Below are positions 1 through 8,471 of a stretch of 64,000 nucleotides of DNA, one piece after another. The position numbers and the translations under genes are program-made. The notes below the pieces were generated by a model. That model worked only from the letters and a program-made list of their open reading frames with translations. It searched no databases and was not told the origin of the DNA. This stretch comes from Acaudatibacter sp035532115. GTDB taxonomy: Bacteria > Pseudomonadota > Alphaproteobacteria > Caulobacterales > Caulobacteraceae. The stretch's first letter is position 1. Every line of letters starts with the position of its first letter. Location: contig DATKRO010000104.1 of NCBI GenBank assembly GCA_035532115.1, forward strand, positions 88,226 to 152,225, read 5' to 3'.

Positions 1-979
1 GCCGGTTCGAGCAGGCGAGTTCGACCACCTCGTGACCGGGCAGTTCGACGTCGAAGGGGGCGTACTTCGAGACGTTGCAGTTGAAGCCGGCCTTCTGGGC
101 CAGCCTGGTGTAGAGGCCCGCCTGCTCGGTTTGGGCCTGCCGCGCATTGGTCAGGGTGCAGCCGCCGCCGATGTTGTCCGCGACGGCGCAGTCGATGGCG
201 GGCTTGACCTGCCCGTTCGCGGCCATCTCGACCATGTAGCCCTTGCCGTCCTGGCAGGCGACCTCGAAGAAGTAGGAGCCGTCGGCCGTGGCGCCGACGA
301 CTCGGCGATTCTTGATGTCGCAGGGCTTGCCCATCTTGGCGACGATCGCATCGAAGGTGGCCGTCTGCTGAGCCGGCGTGGTGAGGGTGCATTGCAGCGT
401 CCCGCCGCTCATCGCCAGCAGGAAGCAGGGCTGCAGCTTGACCGGCTTCTGGACGCTCATCGGGTAGGAGGTGTGCACGATGTAGCCAGAGCCGTCCTGG
501 CAGGCGACCTCGAAGTCAGTCTCGGTGCCGTCGGCGGTATGGCCGATGCCGCGCGCGTTCACCAGCTGGCAGCTGGGGTCGGCCTTGGCGAGCAGGGGCG
601 CGAGGCCGGCCTTGGGATCGGCGTTCTCCGGCAGGACGCAGGAGGCGCCCTTCGCGGCGGCCGCCTCGAGGCAGGTGTAGATCTGCGGCGCCCCGCTAGC
701 CTTGGTCGCCACCACATAGCCCTCGGCGTTGCGGCAGGCGATCTCGTAGAAGGTGGACTTGACCTTGGTCTTGGGATCGACCTGGGTTCCCATCATCCGG
801 GCGTCGGCGAGCTGGCAGTCGAGGCCGGCGGACTTGATGATGCCGGGCGCGGCGGCCATGCCCTGCTTCTTCTGTTCAGGGCTGACCGGGGGCGACTTGC
901 CGGCGGCCAGCGCCGAGGCGGCCGGCAGGCAGACCGCCGCCATCATGGCGGCAAATAGAGCGATGAAGATCGGCCTCAT
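1..979 (-). CDS. Secreted cysteine-repeat protein (partial, C-terminus outside window)
   Basis: The frame is open from an ATG at 979 to the window edge, giving 326 residues without a stop. Residues 1-26 form a signal peptide (MRP, hydrophobic stretch, ASALAA), so the product should be exported. The mature part is built from units of about 82 residues, each starting near a Cys (C55, C137, C220, C301). Units 1-3 contain a second conserved block, IACRNAEGYVV, VACQDGSGYIV or VACQDGKGYMV; the fourth unit is cut by the edge. The paired cysteines suggest one disulfide per unit in the periplasm. I do not recognise the family and the function is unknown. It is divergent from the GNAT gene at 1067. Confidence 0.75.
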   Translation of the reverse strand, partial: MRPIFIALFAAMMAAVCLPAASALAAGKSPPVSPEQKKQGMAAAPGIIKSAGLDCQLADARMMGTQVDPKTKVKSTFYEIACRNAEGYVVATKASGAPQIYTCLEAAAAKGASCVLPENADPKAGLAPLLAKADPSCQLVNARGIGHTADGTETDFEVACQDGSGYIVHTSYPMSVQKPVKLQPCFLLAMSGGTLQCTLTTPAQQTATFDAIVAKMGKPCDIKNRRVVGATADGSYFFEVACQDGKGYMVEMAANGQVKPAIDCAVADNIGGGCTLTNARQAQTEQAGLYTRLAQKAGFNCNVSKYAPFDVELPGHEVVELACSNR

Positions 980-1066
980 GACGGCGCGCTCCCTGGGGAC
1001 GTTTCTGAATCGACACGGTGTTAAGACCGTCACAGTGGGGCGGGTCAAGAGACTGGAGCCTGGGAC

Positions 1067-1465
1067 ATGCAGCTGAGACGCTTCGAGAGCCGGGATCTGG
1101 ATGGGGTGATCTCGCTGTGCGCCGCCGAAGGCTGGCCGAGCTTTCCGGAGAATCCGGCCCGCGCCCTGCGGGCGCTGACCGCGCCAGGGGTCACCACCGT
1201 GGTGGCCGAAGCCGATGGCGCCGTGGCCGGCTTCGCCCAGCTTCTCAGCGACGGCGAGATCCAGGCGCACCTCTCGCTGATCGCGGTGGCTCCCCACCAC
1301 CGCCGCAAGGGCGCCGCCCTTGGCATGCTGAAGCTGGCGCTGAGTCTGGCCGGCGGCCACCGCATCGACCTGCTCACCGACACCGCGGCGCAGTTCTACC
1401 AGGCGCTGCCGAACCACCGGATGGAGGGCTTCCGCATCTATCCCCAGTTCGCGGGCAAGCCGTAA
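1067..1465 (+). CDS. GNAT family N-acetyltransferase
   Basis: This is a compact 132-residue GNAT protein. The acetyl-CoA binding region is seen as LSLIAVAPHHRRKGAALGML around residues 67-86, the usual beta4 strand and phosphate-binding loop (R/Q-x-x-G-x-G/A). The C-terminal AQFYQALPNHRMEGFRIY matches the family's late FYxxxGF segment. It should transfer an acetyl group from acetyl-CoA to an amine in the cytoplasm; the substrate cannot be told. It stands alone, divergent from the secreted protein to its left and upstream of the cobalamin riboswitch. Confidence 0.85.
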   Translation: MQLRRFESRDLDGVISLCAAEGWPSFPENPARALRALTAPGVTTVVAEADGAVAGFAQLLSDGEIQAHLSLIAVAPHHRRKGAALGMLKLALSLAGGHRIDLLTDTAAQFYQALPNHRMEGFRIYPQFAGKP

Positions 1466-1540
1466 TCGGCGCGCCTGGGGTTGGGGCGGCGCAGCGGCTG
1501 CTTGCGGGCGAACGCGGTTCGTCGGATAAGCGGCGCAGGC

Positions 1541-1755
1541 GGTCCGCCTTCACCGGCGGCCAAGAGGGAACGCGGTGACGCGCGCCTGCACGCAGGTGCC
1601 GGGGCGCCAATCCGCGGCTGTGCCCGCAACTGTAAGCGGCGAGGCTTCGATCCGTTCGCCCCTCCTGCCGGAGGGGCCGCCACTGGGAAACCGGGAAGGC
1701 AAGGCTCGGCGCCGGCGACCCGCAAGCCAGGAGACCTGCCGCCTCCAGTCGCTCG
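1541..1755 (+). promoter_or_regulatory. Cobalamin riboswitch upstream of btuB
   Basis: The leader of the TonB receptor carries the conserved cobalamin-aptamer blocks in order. AAGAGGGAACGCGGTGA starts near 1562, GCCCGCAACTGTAAGCGG near 1623, GGGAAACCGGGAAGGC near 1685 and GCCAGGAGACCTGCC at 1726-1740. This order and the invariant core (CCCGCAACTGT, then AGCCAGGAGACC) are diagnostic of the B12 element. It should lower btuB expression when adenosyl- or other cobalamins are plentiful. The outer limits are approximate because the P1 stem was not folded. Confidence 0.92.
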
Positions 1756-1881
1756 TCCGAAGGCCCGGGTGCAGGCCGTCGGCGCGGGATGCTCCGTCGC
1801 AGCGACCAGGCCGGCCCGGCGCGCCGGCCCGAAGGTCGCTGCCCAGCCCGCGGGCGCCGCGCGAGCCGGAGAACCTTGCCC

Positions 1882-3741
1882 ATGCGCCCCATCGCCCTCG
1901 CCGCCGCGCTCGCCGCCGCCGTGGCCGCGCCCCGTCTCGCCCACGCAGATCCACCGAAAAAGGCCGCCGTCGGCGAGGTCGTGGTGACGGCCACGCGCCT
2001 GCCGGCCTATCTCTCCGACGCTCCGGACGTCTATGTGATCGACCGGCGTCAGATCGAGCTGCGCCAGGCGACCTTCGCCCCGGATCTGCTCGCCACCGTT
2101 CCCGGCCTGGCGGTGACCAGCGAGGGCGGCTTCGGCGGCTTCACCGCCGTGCGCATGCGTGGCGCGACCGCCGACAAGACCCTGGTGCTGATCGACGGCG
2201 TGCCCCAGAACGACGCCAGCGATCCCAGCGGCGCCTATGACTTCGCCGCCCTCGACCTTGCCGACATCGAGCGGGTGGAGATTCTCTCCGGCCCGCAGAG
2301 TTCGCTCTGGGGTTCGGACGCCATCGGCGGCGTGATCTCGTTCACCACGCGCGAACTCGACGGCTGGCGCGCCGCGCTCGAAGGCGGCTCGCTCGCCACC
2401 TTCGACGGATCGGCCGCCGTCGGGCGGCGCACCGAGGCCTGGGCGCTCGGCGCCAACCTGTCCGGCTACCGCAGCAGGGGCGTCTCCAGGGCCGACGGCC
2501 TCGGCGCCCCCGACCCGTTCTGGACCTGGACGGCGAGCGGCTACGCCCGGCTGACGCCGGCCCCCTTCGCCAGCTTCGACCTCCGCCTGCGCTATCATCA
2601 GGCGCGCGCCGAGATCGACGGCTATGACGCCGTCACCGGCGCGTTCGGCGATACGCCGGGCCAGTTCAACGCCAACCGCGACTGGACCGGGACCGCCCGG
2701 GCGAAGCTCGAGGGTCCCTGGGGGGTCCAGCACACCTTCAGCGTCGGCGTCTTCGAAATCGACCGCTCCGACATCTATCCGGGCTTTGCGGCCAGTTCGG
2801 CCAGCTACTGGGCCTCGCGCCAGGATTACCGCTGGCTCGCCGAACGCGGCGCGCCCTCCGACGCGGTGGGTCTCGCTTTCGGGGTCGAGCGCGAATCCGA
2901 CCACGCCAGCATCTCGACGGGCCAGCGTTTCGACCTCGGCACGACCTCCGGCTTCGCCCTGGCCCGCTGGCGTCCGCTCGCGCCGCTCACCCTCACCGGC
3001 GCGATCCGCTACGACGCGCCGGACGTCTTCGCCGGCCAGGCGACCGGGCGCGTAGGCGCCGTGCTGAAGCTCGGCCGCGGCTTCTCGCTGGAGAGCGCCT
3101 GGGGCCAGGGCTTCAAGACGCCGACGATCAGCGAGATCGCCTGCGACTTCTGCTTTCCAGCCGGGCCCTCCGCCGGCCTGAAGCCGGAGCATGCCCAGGG
3201 CGAAGATGTCGCGCTGGCCTGGCGTTCGGGCGACGGGCGCTTCTACGCCAAGGTCACCGGCTACCGCCTCGACGTGCAAGACCAGATAGCCTTCGCCGCC
3301 GCTTTCCCGTTCCGCTACATCAACGTCGGCCGGACGCGCTCGACCGGCGTGGAAGCGCAGGCGCAGGCGCGCCTCACCCGGCATCTGACGCTGCAGGCCG
3401 GCTATGCCTACACCGACGCCGTCGACCTCAGTGCAGGGACGCCGGAGCTGCGCGTGCCGCCCAACGCCGGCTCGCTGGCGCTCTTCTGGCGCGACGGCCG
3501 CTGGCAGGGCGCCCTAACGGCCCGTTCGGAGAGCCCGGACGCCGACATCAATCCCTCGAGCTTCGCGCCCCAAGTGCGCCCAGGCTTCACGCTCGTCGGC
3601 GTCTCGGGCGCCTACGCGCTGCGCCCGGGCCTGGAACTCACCGGCCGCATCGAGAACCTGACCAATGCCCATTATCAGGAGATCCTCGGCTACGGCGAGC
3701 CGCGGCTGATGGTCTTCCTCGGCCTGCGGGCGAAGGGGTGA
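1882..3741 (+). CDS. btuB: TonB-dependent vitamin B12 receptor BtuB
   Basis: This is a 619-residue outer-membrane receptor. I chose the ATG at 1882 because it begins a clean signal peptide (MRPIALAAALAAAVAAP to AHA) and lies downstream of the riboswitch; the frame is open further upstream but reads through the aptamer. A TonB-box-like EVVVTATR at about residues 31-38 is followed by the plug domain (GLAVTSEGGFGGFTAVRMRG, VLIDGVPQND, ERVEILSGPQSSLWGSDAIG) and a 22-strand-type barrel. It ends in ARPRLMVFLGLRAKG-like sequence with aromatic and hydrophobic alternation. With the B12 element it is best read as a cobalamin transporter. The periplasmic and inner-membrane B12 uptake genes are not in this window. 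Confidence 0.93.
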   Translation: MRPIALAAALAAAVAAPRLAHADPPKKAAVGEVVVTATRLPAYLSDAPDVYVIDRRQIELRQATFAPDLLATVPGLAVTSEGGFGGFTAVRMRGATADKTLVLIDGVPQNDASDPSGAYDFAALDLADIERVEILSGPQSSLWGSDAIGGVISFTTRELDGWRAALEGGSLATFDGSAAVGRRTEAWALGANLSGYRSRGVSRADGLGAPDPFWTWTASGYARLTPAPFASFDLRLRYHQARAEIDGYDAVTGAFGDTPGQFNANRDWTGTARAKLEGPWGVQHTFSVGVFEIDRSDIYPGFAASSASYWASRQDYRWLAERGAPSDAVGLAFGVERESDHASISTGQRFDLGTTSGFALARWRPLAPLTLTGAIRYDAPDVFAGQATGRVGAVLKLGRGFSLESAWGQGFKTPTISEIACDFCFPAGPSAGLKPEHAQGEDVALAWRSGDGRFYAKVTGYRLDVQDQIAFAAAFPFRYINVGRTRSTGVEAQAQARLTRHLTLQAGYAYTDAVDLSAGTPELRVPPNAGSLALFWRDGRWQGALTARSESPDADINPSSFAPQVRPGFTLVGVSGAYALRPGLELTGRIENLTNAHYQEILGYGEPRLMVFLGLRAKG

Positions 3742-3761
3742 GGCGCGCGCTCAAGCAACAC

Positions 3762-3785
3762 CGCGGGGGATTCCAGTTCCCCGCG
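3762..3785 (+). terminator. GC-rich hairpin after btuB
   Basis: A 7-bp stem (CGCGGGG with CCCCGCG) and 10-base loop lie 20 bases after the btuB stop. There is no T-run directly after it, so it may be a 3'-end stabiliser or part of a weak terminator. Confidence 0.4.
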
Positions 3786-3846
3786 CGGCGGCGGCGCCAG
3801 CGGATTGTAGGTCGGTTTTAACATATGCGGCGGGTCATGTAAGAAG

Positions 3847-3860
3847 AGCCGCGGCTTTTT
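3847..3860 (+). terminator. Short hairpin plus T-run (putative terminator of btuB)
   Basis: AGCCGCGGCT is self-complementary (5-bp arms) and is followed at once by TTTT. It lies between the convergent btuB and aldo/keto reductase genes, where a rho-independent terminator is expected. The stem is short. Confidence 0.45.
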
Positions 3861-3873
3861 AACACGTAGCGCC

Positions 3874-4749
3874 TCAGGCCGCGGCCCAGCGGCGGGGGTC
3901 GAGGGCGACGGGGTCGTCGAGGGCCATCTCGTCCCAGTCGAGATCGGGCGGCGGACTGGCGGCGGCGGCGATGACGGCGGAAAGCTCGGCGGCGGTGGCG
4001 GCGCCGACGATCACGGCGTCGGCCTCCGGGCGCGACAGAGCGAAGCCCAACGCCGCCTGGAGCGGATCGGAGCGGCCCTCGGCGATCATCCGGCGGGCGC
4101 GCGACAGCCGCCCAGCGGCGCCTTTCAGTTGCGCCGGCACCCGGTCGGGCGGCAGGAAGACGAGGCCGTTCAGGAAGATCGAGCGCAGGTGCACCTCGAT
4201 ACCCATCTGCTTCACCGCCATCAGGCTGCCGTCGAGCAGCAGCCTCTGGTCGAGCAGCGAGGCAGGCGCCTGGATGAGGTCGGGCTTGAACCGGCGCGCC
4301 AGGCCCACCGGGTCGTCGGAGGCGTAGGCGCAGACGCCCACCTGCCGGAACAGCCCGGCGTCGCGCAGCGCCTGCAGCCGCGCCCACAGCGCCTGGCCGG
4401 ACGGGGCGAAGAGATCGCTGGCCGACTGGACCACGATGGCCTGCGCGCTGGCGAGGCCCAGCCGGGCGAGCGAGGCGAGCGCCTCGTCCTCGACCGCGTC
4501 CGCTCCGCGTTCGCCGCGCACCGACTTGACCAGCAGCTTCATCGGCGATGGCTTGGGCGCGCCGGCGCCCAGCATCTGCTCCACCAGCGGCGAGGCTGCG
4601 CCGGCGTCGAGGAAACCGAGGCCGGCGCGCGCGGCGGCGCCCAGCATCTCGCGAACCTCGGCCTCGGGCGAGCGGCCGCGCAGATGGCCGCCCGCGCCCG
4701 TCTGGAATTGCGCCGAGCCGAGGCCCAGCTTGGCCAGATCCGGTTTCAT
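3874..4749 (-). CDS. Aldo/keto reductase-like protein lacking catalytic Tyr and His
   Basis: A 291-residue protein with an aldo/keto reductase fold signature: LGLGSAQF near the N-terminus, GLGFLDAG at 43-50, VKSV around K75 and a C-terminal VIVGAATAAELSAV cofactor-site segment. The family uses an Asp-Tyr-Lys-His tetrad. Asp48 and Lys75 are present, but the Tyr position of DTAxxYG is Ser53 and the His position after the central strand is Gln108 (AIVVQSASD). It may therefore be a non-canonical or inactive member. Start: ATG at 4749, divergent from xdhC at 4846. No substrate can be proposed. Confidence 0.8.
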   Translation of the reverse strand: MKPDLAKLGLGSAQFQTGAGGHLRGRSPEAEVREMLGAAARAGLGFLDAGAASPLVEQMLGAGAPKPSPMKLLVKSVRGERGADAVEDEALASLARLGLASAQAIVVQSASDLFAPSGQALWARLQALRDAGLFRQVGVCAYASDDPVGLARRFKPDLIQAPASLLDQRLLLDGSLMAVKQMGIEVHLRSIFLNGLVFLPPDRVPAQLKGAAGRLSRARRMIAEGRSDPLQAALGFALSRPEADAVIVGAATAAELSAVIAAAASPPPDLDWDEMALDDPVALDPRRWAAA

Positions 4750-4845
4750 TCGAAGCCCACCATCGTTTGGCTCTGACGACGTTCCGGCCGATGCTGCGCG
4801 CCAGACCTTAAGGAACCGGTACCCGGCCGGCCGGTCGAAGCCTAA

Positions 4846-5910
4846 ATGCGAGACACGATGATCCACACGCTTCCAGATTGGCCGACTTTCGGCCTCGGCG
4901 ACGACGCCAGGCCGGCGCTGGATCTGGCGCGCGCCGCCGGCGAGCCGGCGGCGCTCGCCACCATCGTCGGGCTGGATGGCGGCGGCCCGCGGCCGGTGGG
5001 AACCCAGATGGTGATGGGCGAGACCGTGCTCTCGGGATTCCTTTCGGGCGGCTGCCTGGAGGGCGACGTGCTTGGCCATGGCCGCGCCTGCCTCGCCGAC
5101 GGCGCGCCGCGGCGCCTGGTGTACGGCGCCGGCAGCCCGTGGCCGGACATACGGCTGCTCTGCGGGGCGCGCATCGACATCCTGGTCGAGCGCCTCGCGC
5201 CGGACGACGCGGCGGTCGGGCGGCTGATCGAGCTTTGGCGCCGCCGCGAGCCGGCCCTGTGGATCAGCGACGGCGAGCGGCGGGTCTGCGCGGCGGACGC
5301 GGCAGGCGCCGAGCCTTGGCCGGGCGCCTTCTCGCGCCGCTTCGAGCCGACGCCGAAGCTGGTGGTGCTGGGCGCCGATCCCACCGCCCTGGCCATCGCC
5401 TGGCTGGGCGCCGAGGCCGGCTTCGAGACGACGCTGGTGCGCCCGAAGGGTCCCGAGGCCCCGCCGCCCTTCGCGGTGGCCTACTCGCGCGACGAGCCCG
5501 CCGAGGCTCTCCAGGCTGTCGGGCTCGACCGCTGGACCGCCGTCGCGGTCGCCACGCACGAGGCCGAGACCGACCATGCCGCGCTCAGCGTCGCCCTGCC
5601 GTCGCCGGCCTTCTATGTCGGGGCGCTGGGCGCCAGGCGCCGGGCAGGCGATCGGATGGCGTGGCTGCGCGCCGCGGGCGTGGACGAGGTCGCCATCGCG
5701 CGCCTGCGCACCCCGATTGGCCTCGCGATCGGCGGCAAGGCGCCCTGGGAGGTGGCGGTCTCGGTGATCGCCGAGGTCACCGAGGTCCGCTACGCCCGCA
5801 CCAGCGGCAGCACCTCGACCGGCTCGCCGGCGGCGAGCGCCGCGGCGCCGGCGGGGCGGCGCACCAGGGCATCGGCGCCGGCGAATACCGAGATCAGCGA
5901 GGAGTCCTGA
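4846..5910 (+). CDS. xdhC: XdhC family molybdenum cofactor maturation protein
   Basis: XdhC proteins bind molybdenum cofactor, promote its sulfuration and deliver it to xanthine dehydrogenase-type enzymes. This 354-residue protein shows the N-terminal SGFLSGGCLEGDVLG block, the Rossmann-like LVVLGADPTALAIAWLGAEAG segment, GALGARRRAGDRMAWLRAAG, and GLAIGGKAPWEVAVSVIAE near the usual C-terminus. The last roughly 37 residues are Ser/Ala/Pro-rich and are encoded over the 3' end of moeA on the other strand, so they look like read-through past an ancestral stop. It neighbours the moa/moe operon and mocA, which fits its role. An alternative ATG lies at 4858. Confidence 0.88.
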   Translation: MRDTMIHTLPDWPTFGLGDDARPALDLARAAGEPAALATIVGLDGGGPRPVGTQMVMGETVLSGFLSGGCLEGDVLGHGRACLADGAPRRLVYGAGSPWPDIRLLCGARIDILVERLAPDDAAVGRLIELWRRREPALWISDGERRVCAADAAGAEPWPGAFSRRFEPTPKLVVLGADPTALAIAWLGAEAGFETTLVRPKGPEAPPPFAVAYSRDEPAEALQAVGLDRWTAVAVATHEAETDHAALSVALPSPAFYVGALGARRRAGDRMAWLRAAGVDEVAIARLRTPIGLAIGGKAPWEVAVSVIAEVTEVRYARTSGSTSTGSPAASAAAPAGRRTRASAPANTEISEES

Positions 5911-6983
5911 TCATCGAAGGGCTGGGCGAGGAGCGCGCCGTCCGCATCCGAGGTCAGCCGGGCGCGCATCCAGTGCTCGCGCGCGCCGTTGCGCCCGAGG
6001 CCCTGCGCCGCCTTGGCGTGGATCATGGCCAGGCGCGGCGACGCCCCCTGCATCGCCATCAGGAGCGGTCGCAGGAAGAGTTCTGCGCCCACCAGCGCCG
6101 ACGCGGGATTACCTGGCAGGCCCAGCACCAGCCGGCCGTCCGCCAGCCGGCCGAACCAGGTGGGCTTGCCGGGACGCATGGCCACGCTCTCGACAAAGAG
6201 TTCCAGGCCCAGCACGGCAAGGGCCGGCTTGACGAGGTCGTGGTCGCCCACCGACGCCCCGCCGACCGTGACCAGCAGGTCGCAGGCCTCGTCCCGCACC
6301 GCCGCAACGGTGGACGCGATGTCGTCGCCGACGGCGGCGAGGCGCTTCGGCTCTGCGCCCCAGGCGCGGGCGAGGGCGACGACGGCGATGGTTCCGGAAT
6401 CGAAGATCTGGAAGGGACCGGGCGCGGCGCCCGGCTCGATGATCTCCTCCCCGGTGGAAAGCAGCGTCACGCGCGGCCGGCGCGCGACGGCGAGCGCGCC
6501 GCGTCCGGCCGCCGCGGCCAGGGAGAGCCGCCAGGCATCGAGACGGGCGCCCTTGTCGAGCACCCGGTCGGCGCGGTGGAAGTCGCAGCCGGCAGGCCGG
6601 ATGTTGTCGCCGGCCGCCGCGGCCGCAACCGCGACCTCGCCGCCCTCGCGCGTCGCCTCCTCCTGGATCACCACCGTGTCGGCGCCGGCCGGGACCTCGG
6701 CGCCGGTGAAGATGCGCACCGCCTCGCCGCGCCCGAGCCTGGCCCCGAAGGGCCGGCCGGCGGCGCTCTCGCCGATGATCGCCAGGCGCCCCGGCGCGTC
6801 GGCGCAGCGCAGCGCCCAGCCGTCCATGGCCGAGGCAGGATAGGGCGGCTGATCGCGGATCGCGTGGACGTCCTCCGCCAGCGCGCGGCCCACCGCCGCC
6901 TCCAGGGCGACGCTCTCGGACGGCAGGACCGATGTCCGGGCCAGCATGCGCGCCCGCGCGTCCTCGACCGCGAGCAGCCTCAT
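5790..6983 (-). CDS. moeA: Molybdopterin molybdenumtransferase MoeA
   Basis: MoeA inserts molybdate into adenylylated molybdopterin, releasing AMP. The 397-residue length is normal. Diagnostic blocks are PPYPASAMDGWALR near residue 46, IFTGAEVPAGADTVVIQE, the MoCF-type LLSTGEE and LLVTVGGASVGDHDLVKPAL, and GLPGNPASALVGAELFLRPLL. It is the last gene of the moaA-D-E-B-C-moeA run and overlaps moaC by 4 bases (ATGA), implying translational coupling. Its 3' end overlaps convergent xdhC by 121 bases. Confidence 0.95.
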   Translation of the reverse strand: MRLLAVEDARARMLARTSVLPSESVALEAAVGRALAEDVHAIRDQPPYPASAMDGWALRCADAPGRLAIIGESAAGRPFGARLGRGEAVRIFTGAEVPAGADTVVIQEEATREGGEVAVAAAAAGDNIRPAGCDFHRADRVLDKGARLDAWRLSLAAAAGRGALAVARRPRVTLLSTGEEIIEPGAAPGPFQIFDSGTIAVVALARAWGAEPKRLAAVGDDIASTVAAVRDEACDLLVTVGGASVGDHDLVKPALAVLGLELFVESVAMRPGKPTWFGRLADGRLVLGLPGNPASALVGAELFLRPLLMAMQGASPRLAMIHAKAAQGLGRNGAREHWMRARLTSDADGALLAQPFDDQDSSLISVFAGADALVRRPAGAAALAAGEPVEVLPLVRA

Positions 6984-7450
6984 GGCGCCGGCCAGTCGCC
7001 CGAGGCGCCGCCGCTCTTGCGCACCAGGCGCACCTGCTCGATGCTCATGCCGCGCTCGGCCGCCTTCAGCATGTCGTAGAGGGTGAGGCAGGCCACCGCG
7101 ACCGCGGTCAGCGCCTCCATCTCGACCCCGGTGGCCCCGGTGGTCTTCACCCGCGCCGTCACCGCCAGGCCGTCGTCGGCGGCCTCGACGTGCACCTCGG
7201 CCTTGGAGAGCGCCAGCGGATGGCAGAGCGGGATCAGGTCGGCGGTGCGCTTGGCCGCCATGACGCCGGCGAGTTCGGCGGTGGCGATGACCTCGCCCTT
7301 GCGGCCGCCGCCGGAGAGCGCCAGCGCCCTGGTGGCCGCCGACATCCGCACCAGCCCCGCCGCCTGCGCCTCCCGCGCCGTGGCGGGCTTGTCGGAGACG
7401 TCCACCATCCGCGCCCGGCCGGAGCGGTCAAGATGCGTCAGCCGGCTCAT
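6980..7450 (-). CDS. moaC: Cyclic pyranopterin monophosphate synthase MoaC
   Basis: MoaC makes cyclic pyranopterin monophosphate from the MoaA product. The 156-residue protein has MVDVSDKPATAREA near the N-terminus, KRTADLIPLCHPLAL, and TTGATGVEMEALTAV, which are the active-site blocks of the family. It overlaps moaB by 4 bases upstream and moeA by 4 bases downstream, so it is an internal gene of the operon. Confidence 0.96.
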   Translation of the reverse strand: MSRLTHLDRSGRARMVDVSDKPATAREAQAAGLVRMSAATRALALSGGGRKGEVIATAELAGVMAAKRTADLIPLCHPLALSKAEVHVEAADDGLAVTARVKTTGATGVEMEALTAVAVACLTLYDMLKAAERGMSIEQVRLVRKSGGASGDWPAP

Positions 7451-7998
7451 TTTTCCAGCAGCCGCGGCATCAGCTCGACCATGTTGCAGGGCCGGTGGCG
7501 CGAATCGAGCTGCGGGGCGATGACCTTGTCCCAGCCATCGCGTACCGCGCCGTTCGAGCCGGGCAGGCAGAAGATGAAGACGCCATCGATGAGACCGGCC
7601 AAGGCGCGCGACTGCAGCGTCGAGAGCCCGACGCTCTGGTAACTGACCAGGTGAAAGATCGCCGAGAAACCATCGATGCGCTTGTCGAGCAGGGGTTCGA
7701 CGGCTTCGGGAGTGACGTCGCGGCCGGTGATGCCAGTGCCGCCGGTGGTGAGGATCGCGTCCACCTCGCCCGAGGCCGTCCAGGCCTTCACCTGGCGGCG
7801 GATGGCGCCGATCTCGTCGGGGACGATGGCCCGGTCCGCCAGCACGTGCCCGGCGCCGGCGAGCCGCTCGGCGAGGATGTGGCCGGACGTGTCGCTCTCC
7901 TCGTCGCGGGTGTCCGAGACGGTGAGGACGGCGATGCGCACCGGCGTCATCGCCGCGGCCTGGTCGAGCCGGCCTCCGGGAGCAAGAACGGTGGTCAT
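7447..7998 (-). CDS. moaB: Molybdopterin adenylyltransferase MoaB (MogA-type)
   Basis: The 183-residue MoCF-fold protein should adenylylate molybdopterin before MoeA acts. Blocks seen are IAVLTVSDTRDEESDTSGHIL, AILTTGGTGITGRDVTPEAV and VFCLPGSNGAVRDGWDKVI-like sequence (FIFCLPGSNGAVRDGW). The ATG at 7998 is preferred because GGAG lies 8-11 bases before it. The frame is open to 8040, but that would extend into the moaE stop region. It is separated from moaE by 32 bases. Confidence 0.93.
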   Translation of the reverse strand: MTTVLAPGGRLDQAAAMTPVRIAVLTVSDTRDEESDTSGHILAERLAGAGHVLADRAIVPDEIGAIRRQVKAWTASGEVDAILTTGGTGITGRDVTPEAVEPLLDKRIDGFSAIFHLVSYQSVGLSTLQSRALAGLIDGVFIFCLPGSNGAVRDGWDKVIAPQLDSRHRPCNMVELMPRLLEK

Positions 7999-8030
7999 GC
8001 GAGGCTCCAGACTGATGGTCGCCCGAACCC

Positions 8031-8471
8031 CTACTCCCACCGGGCGAGATCGTCCAAGTCCCGCGCGGTGGGCTCGACCCAGCGCGCTCCGTCGGGCCCG
8101 TGCTCCTTCTTCCAGAACGGAGCGCGGGACTTGAGATAGTCCATCAGATAGTCGCAGGCCTCGAAGGCCTCGCGCCGGTGCGCCGAAGCGGTGGCCACCA
8201 TCACGATCGACTCGCCCGGCGCGATCACGCCATGGCGGTGAATCACCAGCACGTCGTCGAGACCGAACCGGGACGCGGCCGCCGCGGCGACGCGGCCGAT
8301 CTCGATTTCGGTGAAGCCTGGGTAGGCCTGCAGCTCCAGCGCCGTCGCCCGGCCCGCCTCGCCGCGGGCGATGCCGACGAAGCTGGCCACCGCCCCGGTC
8401 CGGCTGCGCCCGGCGCAGAAGCCGGTGAGTTCCGCGCCGGGCTCGAAGGGCTGGGCGACGAGGCGGATCAT
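8031..8471 (-). CDS. moaE: Molybdopterin synthase large subunit MoaE
   Basis: MoaE is the catalytic subunit of molybdopterin synthase; it uses thiocarboxylated MoaD as sulfur donor. The 146-residue protein has GAVASFVGIARGEAG, ALELQAYPGFTEIEI, VLVIHRHGVIAPGE, and YLKSRAPFWKKEH with the conserved C-terminal lysines. Its ATG overlaps the moaD stop by 4 bases. Confidence 0.95.
   Translation of the reverse strand: MIRLVAQPFEPGAELTGFCAGRSRTGAVASFVGIARGEAGRATALELQAYPGFTEIEIGRVAAAAASRFGLDDVLVIHRHGVIAPGESIVMVATASAHRREAFEACDYLMDYLKSRAPFWKKEHGPDGARWVEPTARDLDDLARWE

Noticed and set aside
32..958. Plus-strand open frame at the left edge
   Set aside because: It is the antisense of the signal-peptide-bearing repeat protein on the minus strand.
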